A stretch of DNA of 64,000 nucleotides. Source: Nostocoides sp. Its GTDB lineage: Bacteria; Actinomycetota; Actinomycetes; Actinomycetales; Dermatophilaceae. The stretch's first letter is position 1. Each line of letters starts with the position of its first letter. The stretch is from assembly GCA_016716625.1 (NCBI GenBank), contig JADJVJ010000006.1, positions 124,001 to 188,000 of the forward strand, given 5' to 3'. Made by a program: the position numbers and the translations under genes. Below are positions 34,516 to 41,835 of this stretch, in pieces. The notes below the pieces were generated by a model. That model did not search any database. It was not told where the DNA came from and saw nothing but the letters and a program-made list of their open reading frames with translations.

Positions 34516-35020
34516 GCGTCGCCCCCGGATCGACCAGCCCCGCGAGTCCGGCAAGCGGTGGCGGTCGCCGTCGTTCGCCAACCAGGAGTACTTCGGGGTG
34601 GTCTCGGAGAAGTTCGCCCGCTTCCTCGGCACCCCCGGGTTCATCGTCGGGATGACGTTCTTCATCGCCGCGTGGATGCTCCTCAACACAGTGGGGCCCA
34701 AGTCCTGGCGCTGGGACGAGTACCCCTTCCAGTTCCTCAACGTCATGCTGAGCCTGCAGGCCTCGTATGCTGCGCCCCTGATCCTCCTCGCCCAGAACCG
34801 GCAGGCCGACCGCGACCGGGTCGCCCTCGAACAGGACCGCTCCCGGGACGAACGCAACCTCGCTGACACCGAGTTCCTCACCCGCGAGGTCGCCTCGCTG
34901 CGGCTCGGTCTTCGGGAGACGGCCACCCGTGACTTCGTCCGCTCCGAACTGCGTGACCTGCTCGACGAGATGGAGGAACGCGGGCTGAGCGTCACCAAGA
35001 CCCCGCCCACCTCCCCCTGA
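34508..35020 (+). CDS. DUF1003 family membrane protein
   Basis: 170 residues. Two transmembrane helices (GFIVGMTFFIAAWMLLNTV and FQFLNVMLSLQASYAAPLILLAQNRQADRDR) carry the DUF1003 signature, followed by a charged C-terminal helix (REVASLRLGLRETATRDFVRSELRDLLDEMEERG). Function unknown. Translationally coupled to the MgtE-N/CBS gene. Confidence 0.88.
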   Translation: MAERRPRIDQPRESGKRWRSPSFANQEYFGVVSEKFARFLGTPGFIVGMTFFIAAWMLLNTVGPKSWRWDEYPFQFLNVMLSLQASYAAPLILLAQNRQADRDRVALEQDRSRDERNLADTEFLTREVASLRLGLRETATRDFVRSELRDLLDEMEERGLSVTKTPPTSP

Positions 35021-35051
35021 CCGAGGCGGAACTGCACGGCATACGCCGACC

Positions 35052-35057
35052 TAGACT
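35052..35057 (+). promoter_or_regulatory. Leaderless-type -10 box of mrp
   Basis: TAGACT, ending 6 nt before ATG 35064. This decides the start, since an in-frame GTG at 35058 directly abuts the box. Confidence 0.5.
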
Positions 35058-35063
35058 GTGCCC

Positions 35064-36197
35064 ATGCCCCAGGTGACCACCGACGCCCTCCGCGCCGCCC
35101 TCGCAACCGTCCTCGACCCCGAGATCAAGAAGCCGATCACCGAACTCGGCATGGTCGAGTCCGCCGAGGCCGACGACGCCGGACGGGCGCGGGTGACCAT
35201 CCTGCTCACCGTGGCCGCGTGTCCGCTCAAGGACACCCTCACCCGCGATGTCACCGCCGCCGTGAGCGCGGTGCCGGGGGTGTCCGAGGTCGCCGTGACC
35301 CTCGGGGTGATGTCCGACGAGCAGCGGGCCGCTCTGCGCACCCAGCTCCGCGGCGGGGTCGCCGAGCGTGAGATCCCTTTTGCCGCCCCCGGCTCACTGA
35401 CCCGCGTGTATGCCGTGGCCTCCGGTAAAGGTGGTGTCGGCAAGTCCTCGGTTACCGCCAACCTGGCGGCCGCCATGGCCGCGGAGGGGTTGCGGGTCGG
35501 GGTGGTGGATGCGGACATCTACGGCTTCTCCATCCCACGGATGCTCGGCGTGCAGGGGCGCCCCACCCAACTCGACGACATGATCCTGCCGCCGGTCGCG
35601 CACGAGGTGAAGGTCATCTCCATCGGCATGTTCGTCCCCGGCAACCAGCCCGTGGTGTGGCGCGGGCCGATGCTGCACCGGGCGTTGCAGCAGTTTCTCG
35701 CTGACGTCTTCTGGGGTGACCTCGACGCCCTCCTGCTCGATCTGCCCCCCGGCACCGGCGACGTCGCCATTTCGGTCGCGCAGCTCCTCCCCAACGCCGA
35801 GATCCTCGTCGTGACCACCCCCCAGCAGGCGGCCGCCGAGGTCGCCGAGCGCGCCGGAGCGATTGCGTTGCAGACCCACCAGCGCCTCGTCGGAGTCGTC
35901 GAGAACATGTCCTGGCTCGAACTGCCCGACGGCAGCCGACAGGAGATCTTCGGATCCGGCGGGGGCCGCGAGGTCGCCGAATCGCTGACCCGTTCCATCG
36001 GCGCCGAGGTCCCGCTGCTCGGGCAGATCCCACTGGATGTGACTCTGCGTGAGGGGGCCGACGCTGGAATGCCGGTCGTGCTCAGTAACCCGACCTCACC
36101 GGCCGCGGTCGCCCTGCGCGGTATCGCCCGTGGCTTGGCGACCAGGGCCCGCGGGTTGGCCGGTCGTTCGCTCGGCCTCACCCCGACCGGTCGCTGA
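35064..36197 (+). CDS. mrp: Mrp/NBP35-family P-loop ATPase, iron-sulfur carrier
   Basis: 377 residues. An N-terminal MIP18/DUF59 domain (LATVLDPEIKKPITELGMV, with VAACPLK) is fused to the Mrp ATPase: the deviant Walker A SGKGGVGKSSVTANLAAAM, VDADIYGFSIPRMLG, and LLLDLPPGTGDVAISVAQLLP. Members assemble and transfer Fe-S clusters. A CxxC pair often seen near the C-terminus is not present in this copy (MSWLELPDGSRQEIFGSGGG lacks it), as in other actinobacterial members. It converges with tatB; the tandem 21-bp repeat at 36198-36239 starts right after its stop. Confidence 0.9.
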   Translation: MPQVTTDALRAALATVLDPEIKKPITELGMVESAEADDAGRARVTILLTVAACPLKDTLTRDVTAAVSAVPGVSEVAVTLGVMSDEQRAALRTQLRGGVAEREIPFAAPGSLTRVYAVASGKGGVGKSSVTANLAAAMAAEGLRVGVVDADIYGFSIPRMLGVQGRPTQLDDMILPPVAHEVKVISIGMFVPGNQPVVWRGPMLHRALQQFLADVFWGDLDALLLDLPPGTGDVAISVAQLLPNAEILVVTTPQQAAAEVAERAGAIALQTHQRLVGVVENMSWLELPDGSRQEIFGSGGGREVAESLTRSIGAEVPLLGQIPLDVTLREGADAGMPVVLSNPTSPAAVALRGIARGLATRARGLAGRSLGLTPTGR

Positions 36198-36239
36198 CAC
36201 GAACCAGGCTCAGGTGGCCACGAACCAGGCTCAGGTGGC
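36198..36239. repeat. Two tandem 21-bp repeats at the mrp/tatB junction
   Basis: Two exact copies of a 21-base unit starting CACGAACCAGG, at 36198-36218 and 36219-36239. Each copy carries TCA in the tatB frame, so tatB has two identical in-frame stop positions and uses the first met (36231-36233). Confidence 0.85.
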
Positions 36240-36677
36240 CTCGACGTCGTAGGGCACCGGACGAGCGGTGTCGAACGAGGCGCGACCGAGGTCGCTGGCC
36301 GAGTGCCGCACCGTGCTTGCCGAAGGCTGGACCGCGGCCTCGGGTTCGGCGTCCACCACCGGGGAGCTCTCCCGGCCGAGCAACGAGTCATAGGACTCAC
36401 GGACCGGGGCGATGGACTCATCGATCGGATCGAGGAGTGCCTCCCGAACAATCTTCCGCGGGTCGTACTGCCGCGGGTCGTACTGCCGCCAGTTGATGTC
36501 CTGGTAGTCCGGGCCGAGTTGGTCCTTGAGCTGGGTTTTGGCCCCCTCGGCCATGACCCGGAGCTTGCGGATCCAGTGGGCCAACTTGGCGGCATACTCC
36601 GGCATCCGGTCCGGGCCGAGGATGAACACCGCGAGCACCGCGACCAAGAGGATCTCGCCGAGGGTGAAGTCAGGCAC
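36231..36677 (-). CDS. tatB: Twin-arginine translocase subunit TatB
   Basis: 148 residues. One N-terminal transmembrane helix followed by an amphipathic helix is the TatA/B pattern, and the GEILLVAVLAVFILGPDRMPEYAAKLAHWIRKLR segment is TatB-type. The cytoplasmic tail contains a local duplication (QYDPR twice). GTG start with GGGAGG upstream. It follows htrA in the order seen in mycobacteria. Confidence 0.88.
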   Translation of the reverse strand: MPDFTLGEILLVAVLAVFILGPDRMPEYAAKLAHWIRKLRVMAEGAKTQLKDQLGPDYQDINWRQYDPRQYDPRKIVREALLDPIDESIAPVRESYDSLLGRESSPVVDAEPEAAVQPSASTVRHSASDLGRASFDTARPVPYDVEAT

Positions 36678-36696
36678 CTGGTGACCTCCCGCTCGA

Positions 36697-38145
36697 CTAG
36701 TTCTTGGTGGTATCCGCCTGGAGCACCATAGTCACAGTCTGCTCCTGACCGCCACGCAGGATGGTCAGTTCGACCGAGTCACCCACGGCCCGGGACCGGA
36801 TCGCGACCACCAGGGCATCGGGGTCGTTGACCGGGCGGCCGTCGAACTTCGTGATGACGTCGCCCGCCTTGAGTCCGGCCTTCTCCGCCGGTCCGCCGGC
36901 CCGGATGGCGGGCTGGCCGGCCTGATCGTCGGAGATCCGCACACCCTGGCCGGAGTAGGAGCGGTCGAGGAACACGCCGATGACCGGGTGCTGGGCCTCG
37001 CCGGAGGCGATGAGCTGGTCGACCGTGATCTTGACCTGGTCACTCGGGATCGCGAACCCGACCCCGATGTTGCCGGACTGCCCCCCGACACTGCCCGAGG
37101 AGACCTGGGCGATGGCGGAGTTCACCCCGATGACGTCACCGGAGAGGTTGAGCAGCGGACCGCCCGAGTTGCCCGGGTTGATCGCGGCATCGGTCTGCAG
37201 CGCGTTGATGTAGGAGCGGTCCTTGTCGTTGCCCGGGGTCACCGGCCGGTTGAGCGCGCTGATGATGCCCGAGGTCACGGTCGACTCGAGTCCAAGCGGT
37301 GCCCCGACGGCGATGACCGGGTCGCCGACGACGACATCGGCGGAGCGCCCCAACGGCAGGGGGGCCAGATCGCTCCGGTCGACCTTGACGACCGCAAGGT
37401 CGTAGGAGACATCCCGCCCCACGATGGTCGCCGGGAGCTGGGTGCCATCGGAGAGGACGACGGTAATCTTCCCGCCCTCCGCGGCCCCGGCCACGACATG
37501 GTTGTTGGTGACAATATGGCCGAGTTTGTCGTAGACCCATCCCGACCCGGTCCCGGACCCGTTGGCGCCCTCCGCCTTGATCGTCACCACGCTCGGGGTG
37601 ACTGCCGCGGCGATCTGGGCGATGGACCCGGCCGGGCGGGTGGAGGCCCCCGCACCGGCCGTGGGGCCACTGGTGGCACCGGGCCGTGCCGACGGTGAGG
37701 CCGCAGGTTCGACGAGGTTGCCCCCGATGATGCCGCCGCCGATACCGCCGGCCACCGCGGCCGCCGTGGCGACCACGACCAGCCCACCCCAGCCCGGACC
37801 GCCGCGCCGGCCCCCGCCGGGGGGCGCCGGGGGGAGCGTTCCCGGACCGGCCGGGGGCGGCAGGCTGGGCAGGGAACTGGCCGGGGCGGCCGTGGGAACG
37901 TATGCCGCCCAGGCTGGCCCGGGCGTCGGGGTCGCCGATGGCGGTGGCGTCGGGGTCGCCGGTGGCGGTGGCGTCGGGGCGGAAGCCGCCGGGGCGGGTG
38001 CCGCCGGGGTCGGCACGGCCACCGGCTCCGGCTCGGAGACCTCGAGGAGAGCGGGCTGCGCGCTCGGGGCAGCCCACGGGATCTCCTCCGTAGGGTTGAC
38101 GTCGATCGGCCGCGTGGCGTCCTCAGAGTCGGTCATGGAAGTCAT
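36697..38145 (-). CDS. htrA: HtrA-like serine protease (trypsin domain plus PDZ)
   Basis: 482 residues, membrane-anchored envelope-quality-control protease. A Pro/Ala-rich cytoplasmic N-terminus (about 1-120), a transmembrane helix (GGLVVVATAAAVAGGIGGGIIGG), then a chymotrypsin-fold domain with the complete triad: His in VTNNHVVAG, Asp in SYDLAVVKVD, Ser in NPGNSGGPL. A C-terminal PDZ follows (GPAEKAGLKAGDVITKFDGRPVNDPDALV). AGGAG lies 10 nt before ATG 38145; an in-frame ATG at 38136 is an alternative. It follows sigE directly, matching the mycobacterial sigE-rseA-htrA-tatB order minus rseA. Confidence 0.92.
   Translation of the reverse strand: MTSMTDSEDATRPIDVNPTEEIPWAAPSAQPALLEVSEPEPVAVPTPAAPAPAASAPTPPPPATPTPPPSATPTPGPAWAAYVPTAAPASSLPSLPPPAGPGTLPPAPPGGGRRGGPGWGGLVVVATAAAVAGGIGGGIIGGNLVEPAASPSARPGATSGPTAGAGASTRPAGSIAQIAAAVTPSVVTIKAEGANGSGTGSGWVYDKLGHIVTNNHVVAGAAEGGKITVVLSDGTQLPATIVGRDVSYDLAVVKVDRSDLAPLPLGRSADVVVGDPVIAVGAPLGLESTVTSGIISALNRPVTPGNDKDRSYINALQTDAAINPGNSGGPLLNLSGDVIGVNSAIAQVSSGSVGGQSGNIGVGFAIPSDQVKITVDQLIASGEAQHPVIGVFLDRSYSGQGVRISDDQAGQPAIRAGGPAEKAGLKAGDVITKFDGRPVNDPDALVVAIRSRAVGDSVELTILRGGQEQTVTMVLQADTTKN
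37922..37982. repeat. 24-bp tandem repeat inside htrA
   Basis: Two nearly identical 24-base units (37922-37945 and 37946-37969, one mismatch) and a partial third encode the Pro/Thr-rich N-terminal region (PTPPP-type repeats). Confidence 0.8.
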
Positions 38146-38185
38146 TGTCGTGGAACTCCTGGGTTCGTCGAAAAGCGCGCCGACG

Positions 38186-38809
38186 TCAGACGACACCCGC
38201 GGCCGGGCGGCGCAGGCCCGGACGGCGCACGGCGGGCGTTGTGCGGGGGGCCGGCGCCCGGTGGGCCAGTGCCTCCCGGAGTTGGGCGCGGCCACGGTGG
38301 ATCCGGGAACGGACGGTCCCCAGCTTGATGCCAAGGGTTTCGGAGACCTCTTCGTAGGTCAGGCCCTCGATGTCACAGAGCACCACGGCGGCCCGGAAGT
38401 CCGGCGTCAGAGCGGCGAGGGCGCGCTGGACATCGTCGTCGAAGTGCGCGTCGGCATACGACTGCTCCGGGGAGGGGCCCCGACCAGCCAGCCGCGCGGA
38501 CGCCTCCTCGGTGAGCGCATCGAAGCGGATCCGCTGCTTACGCCGCATCCGGTCGAGGAAGACGTTCGTCGTGATCCGGTGCAGCCAGCCCTCGAAGGTC
38601 CCCGGCTGGTAGGTGTGCAGCGACCGGAACACCCGAATGAAGACGTCCTGGGTGAGGTCCTCGGCGTCATGGACGTTCCCGGTAAGGCGGTAGGCGAGCC
38701 GGTACACCCGCCCGGAGTGCTCTTGCACGATGCTCTCCCACGACGGGGGCACCCACGGCTGCTCCTGCTCGGAGCTCGCGGTCATCGGACGGGCCAGGGT
38801 CTCGGTCAT
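38186..38809 (-). CDS. sigE: ECF RNA polymerase sigma factor, SigE group
   Basis: 207 residues. Region 2: VYRLAYRLTGNVHDAEDLTQDVFIRVFRSL and FEGWLHRITTNVFLDRMRR. Region 4: ALAALTPDFRAAVVLCDIEGLTYEEVSETLGIKLGTVRSRIHRGRAQLRE. Context (divergent O-methyltransferase, downstream htrA and tatB) matches mycobacterial SigE, which controls the envelope-stress response. The usual anti-sigma gene between sigE and htrA is absent: only 40 bases separate them. The C-terminal tail (AHRAPAPRTTPAVRRPGLRRP) is short and basic. Confidence 0.9.
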   Translation of the reverse strand: MTETLARPMTASSEQEQPWVPPSWESIVQEHSGRVYRLAYRLTGNVHDAEDLTQDVFIRVFRSLHTYQPGTFEGWLHRITTNVFLDRMRRKQRIRFDALTEEASARLAGRGPSPEQSYADAHFDDDVQRALAALTPDFRAAVVLCDIEGLTYEEVSETLGIKLGTVRSRIHRGRAQLREALAHRAPAPRTTPAVRRPGLRRPAAGVV

Positions 38810-38931
38810 GGCCCCATGTCTACGGGGGCGACCCGGGAACATCCGCCGAGGACCCTGGGAGTCCCCTGTGAATGCCGACGGGTTCGATGGCGCTCCGGTC
38901 GCGCCGCCCGGCGCAACCGGCCCGGGACGCC

Positions 38932-38937
38932 TATCCT
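38932..38937 (+). promoter_or_regulatory. Leaderless-type -10 box of the O-methyltransferase gene
   Basis: TATCCT, ending 6 nt before the ATG. Confidence 0.5.
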
Positions 38938-38943
38938 GACCGC

Positions 38944-39579
38944 ATGAGCCACTTCTCCGCCGCGAGCTGGTCCTACAGCGAGGACTTCGTCCCCGAGCCC
39001 GAGGCGGCCGAAGAAGCCCGCCGCCGGGGGATGGCCTTCGGGGACCCGATGCCGGTCGGTACCGGAGCCGGCGCCACGCTGCGGATGCTCGCCGCGGCCA
39101 TTGGGGCACGCCATGTCATCGAACTCGGCACCGGAGCCGGCACCTCGGGTCTGTGGCTGCTCAGTGGTATGCCGGCAGACGGGGTGCTCACGACCATCGA
39201 CGCCTCCGCGGAGCATCAGCTCGCCGCGAAGGAGGCCTATGCCGCGGCCGGGGTCGCGCATCAGCGCACCCGGGTCATCCACGGCCGCGCCGACGAGGTG
39301 CTCCCCCGGATGAGCGACGGCGCCTACGACCTGGTCCTCGTCGACGCCGACAAGGACGGCTACCCCGGGTATGTCGAGCACGGCCTGCGCCTGCTGCGCT
39401 CCGGCGGTCTGCTCGTGCTGGACAACATGCTCTGGCACGGCCAGGTCGCCGACCCCGCGAGCCGGGACGCAACAACCACCACGCTGCGTGACCTCGGCAA
39501 GGCCCTGCGTGATCGCGAGGACCTCGTCACGGCCCTGCTGCCGGTGAGCGACGGCCTGCTCGTCGCGGTCAAGCGCTGA
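38944..39579 (+). CDS. SAM-dependent O-methyltransferase (COMT-like family 3)
   Basis: 211 residues. Motif I VIELGTGAGTSGLWLL, acidic TTIDASAEH, VLPRMSDGAYDLVLVDADKDGYPGYVEHGLRLLRSGGLLVLDNMLWHG with the divalent-metal Asp residues. The family methylates catechols, polyketides and other small phenolics; the substrate here is unknown. Its place divergent from sigE matches Rv1220c in M. tuberculosis. Confidence 0.9.
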   Translation: MSHFSAASWSYSEDFVPEPEAAEEARRRGMAFGDPMPVGTGAGATLRMLAAAIGARHVIELGTGAGTSGLWLLSGMPADGVLTTIDASAEHQLAAKEAYAAAGVAHQRTRVIHGRADEVLPRMSDGAYDLVLVDADKDGYPGYVEHGLRLLRSGGLLVLDNMLWHGQVADPASRDATTTTLRDLGKALRDREDLVTALLPVSDGLLVAVKR

Positions 39580-39583
39580 CCCG

Positions 39584-39952
39584 CTACACCGTGCCGGGAC
39601 CGGCACCCCGGCGGAACCCGGCCGGGCCCTCGGCGATCGCGACGACCTCGAAGCGTTCGATCGAGATCGGTGCCGAACCGATCATGCCGCTGCCGGGAGC
39701 CTGCGCCGCCCCGGGCACGAAGGACTCCTCGAACGCTTGACGTTCGTGGGCGGAGTCGAAGACGTACGTGCCCTCGAACCACTCCCCCGGAACCATCCGC
39801 CATACCTTGAACGCCAGCCCGTCGAGGAACATGAACCGCGCGAGCGAGGTGCCGACGACATACTCGCGCAGCTCGTCCTCGATCCCCTCGGGGGCCTGCG
39901 CCAGCGACCAGCGAACGGCGAGGCCGTAGCCCGCGTCGAGACCTGCGTTCAT
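39584..39952 (-). CDS. YdhR-like small protein (putative mono-oxygenase fold)
   Basis: 122 residues. The segment VRWSLAQAPEGIEDELREYVVGTSLARFMFLDGLAFKVWRM, then GTYVFDSAHERQAFEESF, resembles the YdhR/ABM ferredoxin-like barrel. No catalytic assignment is possible. Its ATG overlaps the pepA stop (ATGA), so it is translated with the upstream aminopeptidase gene. Confidence 0.6.
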   Translation of the reverse strand: MNAGLDAGYGLAVRWSLAQAPEGIEDELREYVVGTSLARFMFLDGLAFKVWRMVPGEWFEGTYVFDSAHERQAFEESFVPGAAQAPGSGMIGSAPISIERFEVVAIAEGPAGFRRGAGPGTV

Positions 39953-41313
39953 GTCAGTCCTTCGAGGTAGCGCAGCAACAGCCGCGTGCCGAAACCCGTC
40001 GGGCCCTTGGTGACCAGACCGGCGTCCACATCCGAGCGCCCGGTTCCGGCGATGTCGAGGTGTGCCCACGGGAGCGCACCGACGAACTCGCGGAGGAAGA
40101 GGGCGGCGTACACCGAACCCGCCGCACCGCCAGGGACCGCCTGGGCGATGTCGGCAACGTCGGAGCTCAGATCGGCACGGTACGTCGCGGGCAGCGGCAT
40201 CCGCCAGAGCGTCTCACCGGTTGTCCCACCGGCGGCGATGAGCGCATGTGCCAGGCCGTCGTCGGTGCCGAACACCGGTGCCACGGACCGTCCGAAGGTC
40301 AGGCGCGCGGCCCCGGTGAGGGTGGCGATGTCGACGAGCGCCCGTGGGGCCAGGTGGGTTGCCGCGTAGCCGAGGGCATCGGCGAGCACGACCCGGCCCT
40401 CGGCATCGGTGTTGCGCACCTCGGTCGTCCTGCCGTCGTAGTGGGTGAGGACGTCACTGGGACGGTAGGACCTGCCGCCGATGGCGTTCTCCGCGAGCGG
40501 GAGCAACCCGATGACGGGAACCCGCACACCGAGGTCGGCGCAGGCACCGAGGACGGCGGTGACAATCGCGGCACCGGACATGTCGGTCTTCATCCCGAGC
40601 ATGCCCTCGGCCGGTTTGACATTGACCCCGCCGGTGTCGAAGGTGATGCCCTTGCCGACCAGGACGATGGGGCGTGCGCCACGGCTGCCCGGGGGTTGCC
40701 ATGCGAGTTCGACGAGCCGTGGACCGGCTGAGGAACCGTTGCCGACCGCGAGGAGCCCGCCGAAACCTTCCGCCGCGAGCATCCGCGGGGTCCAGATTCG
40801 GCTCTCCAGGCCGGCGCGGCGGGCCATCGTGACGGCCTGCCGGGCAAGCCAGGCAGGGGTTTTGACGTTCGAGGGAGTGGTCGCCAGGGTTCGTGCCCGC
40901 AACTCGGCCCGGGACCGGGTCACCGCCCGCTCCACGACCCCGAGGGGTGCGCCGGGCAGGTCGTGGGTGGCGGCGACGACCTCGCTGACCAGGCCGCGGT
41001 TGGTCCAGCGCGGGGGCCGCCACCGTCCCAGCGTGACCCCCTCGATGTATGCCGTGAGCGTGTCCTCGTTCTCGACCCGGGACCCCAGCGCGCTGAGGTC
41101 GTGGCCGACGGCGGGGGCTGAGCGGGTCAGGCGACCGGCGGCGGCGCCAGCCCGGCGGACCTCGTCGGGCGTACCCGAGCCGGCGGACACGGCATACGGG
41201 TTGGTTCCGTCCACCTCGCCGCAGGACACCCGGACCACCGGGGCCGAGGGAGGTGCGGACCGGGCCCGCCACCGCGGGACCTCGGGGGTGAGCACGTCGG
41301 TACCAGTTGCCAC
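39949..41313 (-). CDS. pepA: Leucyl aminopeptidase (M17)
   Basis: 454 residues, slightly shorter than the typical 490-500. Cytosolic exopeptidase with two metals. Diagnostic blocks: LVGKGITFDTGGVNVKP (Lys and Asp ligands), MKTDMSGAAIVTAVLGA, and the M17 signature NTDAEGRVVLADALGYA, then LVDIATLTGAARLTFG. GTG start with TAGGGT 7 nt upstream. The N-terminal domain is divergent. Confidence 0.9.
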   Translation of the reverse strand: MATGTDVLTPEVPRWRARSAPPSAPVVRVSCGEVDGTNPYAVSAGSGTPDEVRRAGAAAGRLTRSAPAVGHDLSALGSRVENEDTLTAYIEGVTLGRWRPPRWTNRGLVSEVVAATHDLPGAPLGVVERAVTRSRAELRARTLATTPSNVKTPAWLARQAVTMARRAGLESRIWTPRMLAAEGFGGLLAVGNGSSAGPRLVELAWQPPGSRGARPIVLVGKGITFDTGGVNVKPAEGMLGMKTDMSGAAIVTAVLGACADLGVRVPVIGLLPLAENAIGGRSYRPSDVLTHYDGRTTEVRNTDAEGRVVLADALGYAATHLAPRALVDIATLTGAARLTFGRSVAPVFGTDDGLAHALIAAGGTTGETLWRMPLPATYRADLSSDVADIAQAVPGGAAGSVYAALFLREFVGALPWAHLDIAGTGRSDVDAGLVTKGPTGFGTRLLLRYLEGLT

Positions 41314-41320
41314 TTAACGG

Positions 41321-41326
41321 ACCCTA
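41321..41326 (-). promoter_or_regulatory. Leaderless-type -10 box of pepA
   Basis: TAGGGT on the minus strand, ending 7 nt before the GTG. Confidence 0.5.
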
Positions 41327-41355
41327 TCGGGAGCGGGGCCCCCGCCTCAGCGACC

Positions 41356-41459
41356 CCAGCCCCCACTTTCCCGCCCCGGGCGCAAAAGTGGTGGTTGGGG
41401 CCCCTTGTAAGGGACCCCAACCTTGGCTTTCGCTCCCGGGGCGGGAAAGTGGGGGCTGG
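41356..41459. repeat. 104-base nested inverted repeat between DUF3117 and pepA genes
   Basis: Outer arms of 25 bases (41356-41380 and 41435-41459, starting CCAGCCCCCACTTTC) are exact reverse complements. The 54-base interior holds a second dyad (GGTTGGGG near 41392-41399 with CCCCAACC near 41415-41422). It lies upstream of pepA, beyond its -10 box, and is separate from the DUF3117 terminator. Confidence 0.85.
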
Positions 41460-41469
41460 AGGGGGACGG

Positions 41470-41504
41470 CGACAGGCTCCCCCGAATCACGGGGGAGCCT
41501 GTCG
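41470..41504 (-). terminator. Hairpin terminator after the DUF3117 gene
   Basis: Perfect 15-bp stem (CGACAGGCTCCCCCG at 41470-41484 with its complement at 41490-41504) and a five-base loop, 23 bases past the DUF3117 stop. No T-run. Confidence 0.75.
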
Positions 41505-41527
41505 GAGGGCTCAGCGAGCCAGGACGC

Positions 41528-41704
41528 TCAGGCCAGGGTGGCCTCAAAGTCGTCAATCGCCTGACCGAGTGCGCGGACCTCATCGGCGGACATCTCGACG
41601 ACGAGCCGACCGCCCCCTTCAAGAGGCATTTTCAGCACGATGCTGCGCCCCTCCTTTACGACTTCGAGGTCGCCCTCGCCCGTCCGAGGCTTCATCGCCG
41701 CCAT
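41528..41704 (-). CDS. DUF3117 family protein
   Basis: 58 residues, the size of this highly conserved actinobacterial family. MAAMKPRTGEGDLEVVKEGRSIVLKMPLEGGGRLVVEMSADEV matches the family closely throughout. Function unknown. AAGGAGA precedes the ATG. The M. tuberculosis counterpart (Rv1211) also sits beside the Rv1209/Rv1210 genes, as here. Confidence 0.92.
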   Translation of the reverse strand: MAAMKPRTGEGDLEVVKEGRSIVLKMPLEGGGRLVVEMSADEVRALGQAIDDFEATLA

Positions 41705-41835
41705 GGAGGCACTCTCCTTCGTAGTCCGGGATCGCCGACTTTCACCGATCGCCGACCGTCGGCGCATGGGATGCCGGACGGTTCAGACCATTATCGCCCT
41801 TTGGCTGCCACGGCGTGAAATCTGCGAGATTTTCG

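Noticed and set aside
35058..35063. GTG at 35058 as start of mrp
   Set aside because: It directly abuts the TAGACT -10 box; ATG at 35064 fits the 6-nt leaderless spacing seen elsewhere.
30381..37982. Possible CRISPR or VNTR arrays at 30381 and 37922
   Set aside because: No spacers; they are in-frame Pro/Ser- and Pro/Thr-encoding repeats inside vanY and htrA.
41470..41504. The DUF3117 3' hairpin as a member of the palindrome family
   Set aside because: Sequence unlike the other palindromes and position right after a stop codon; an ordinary terminator.
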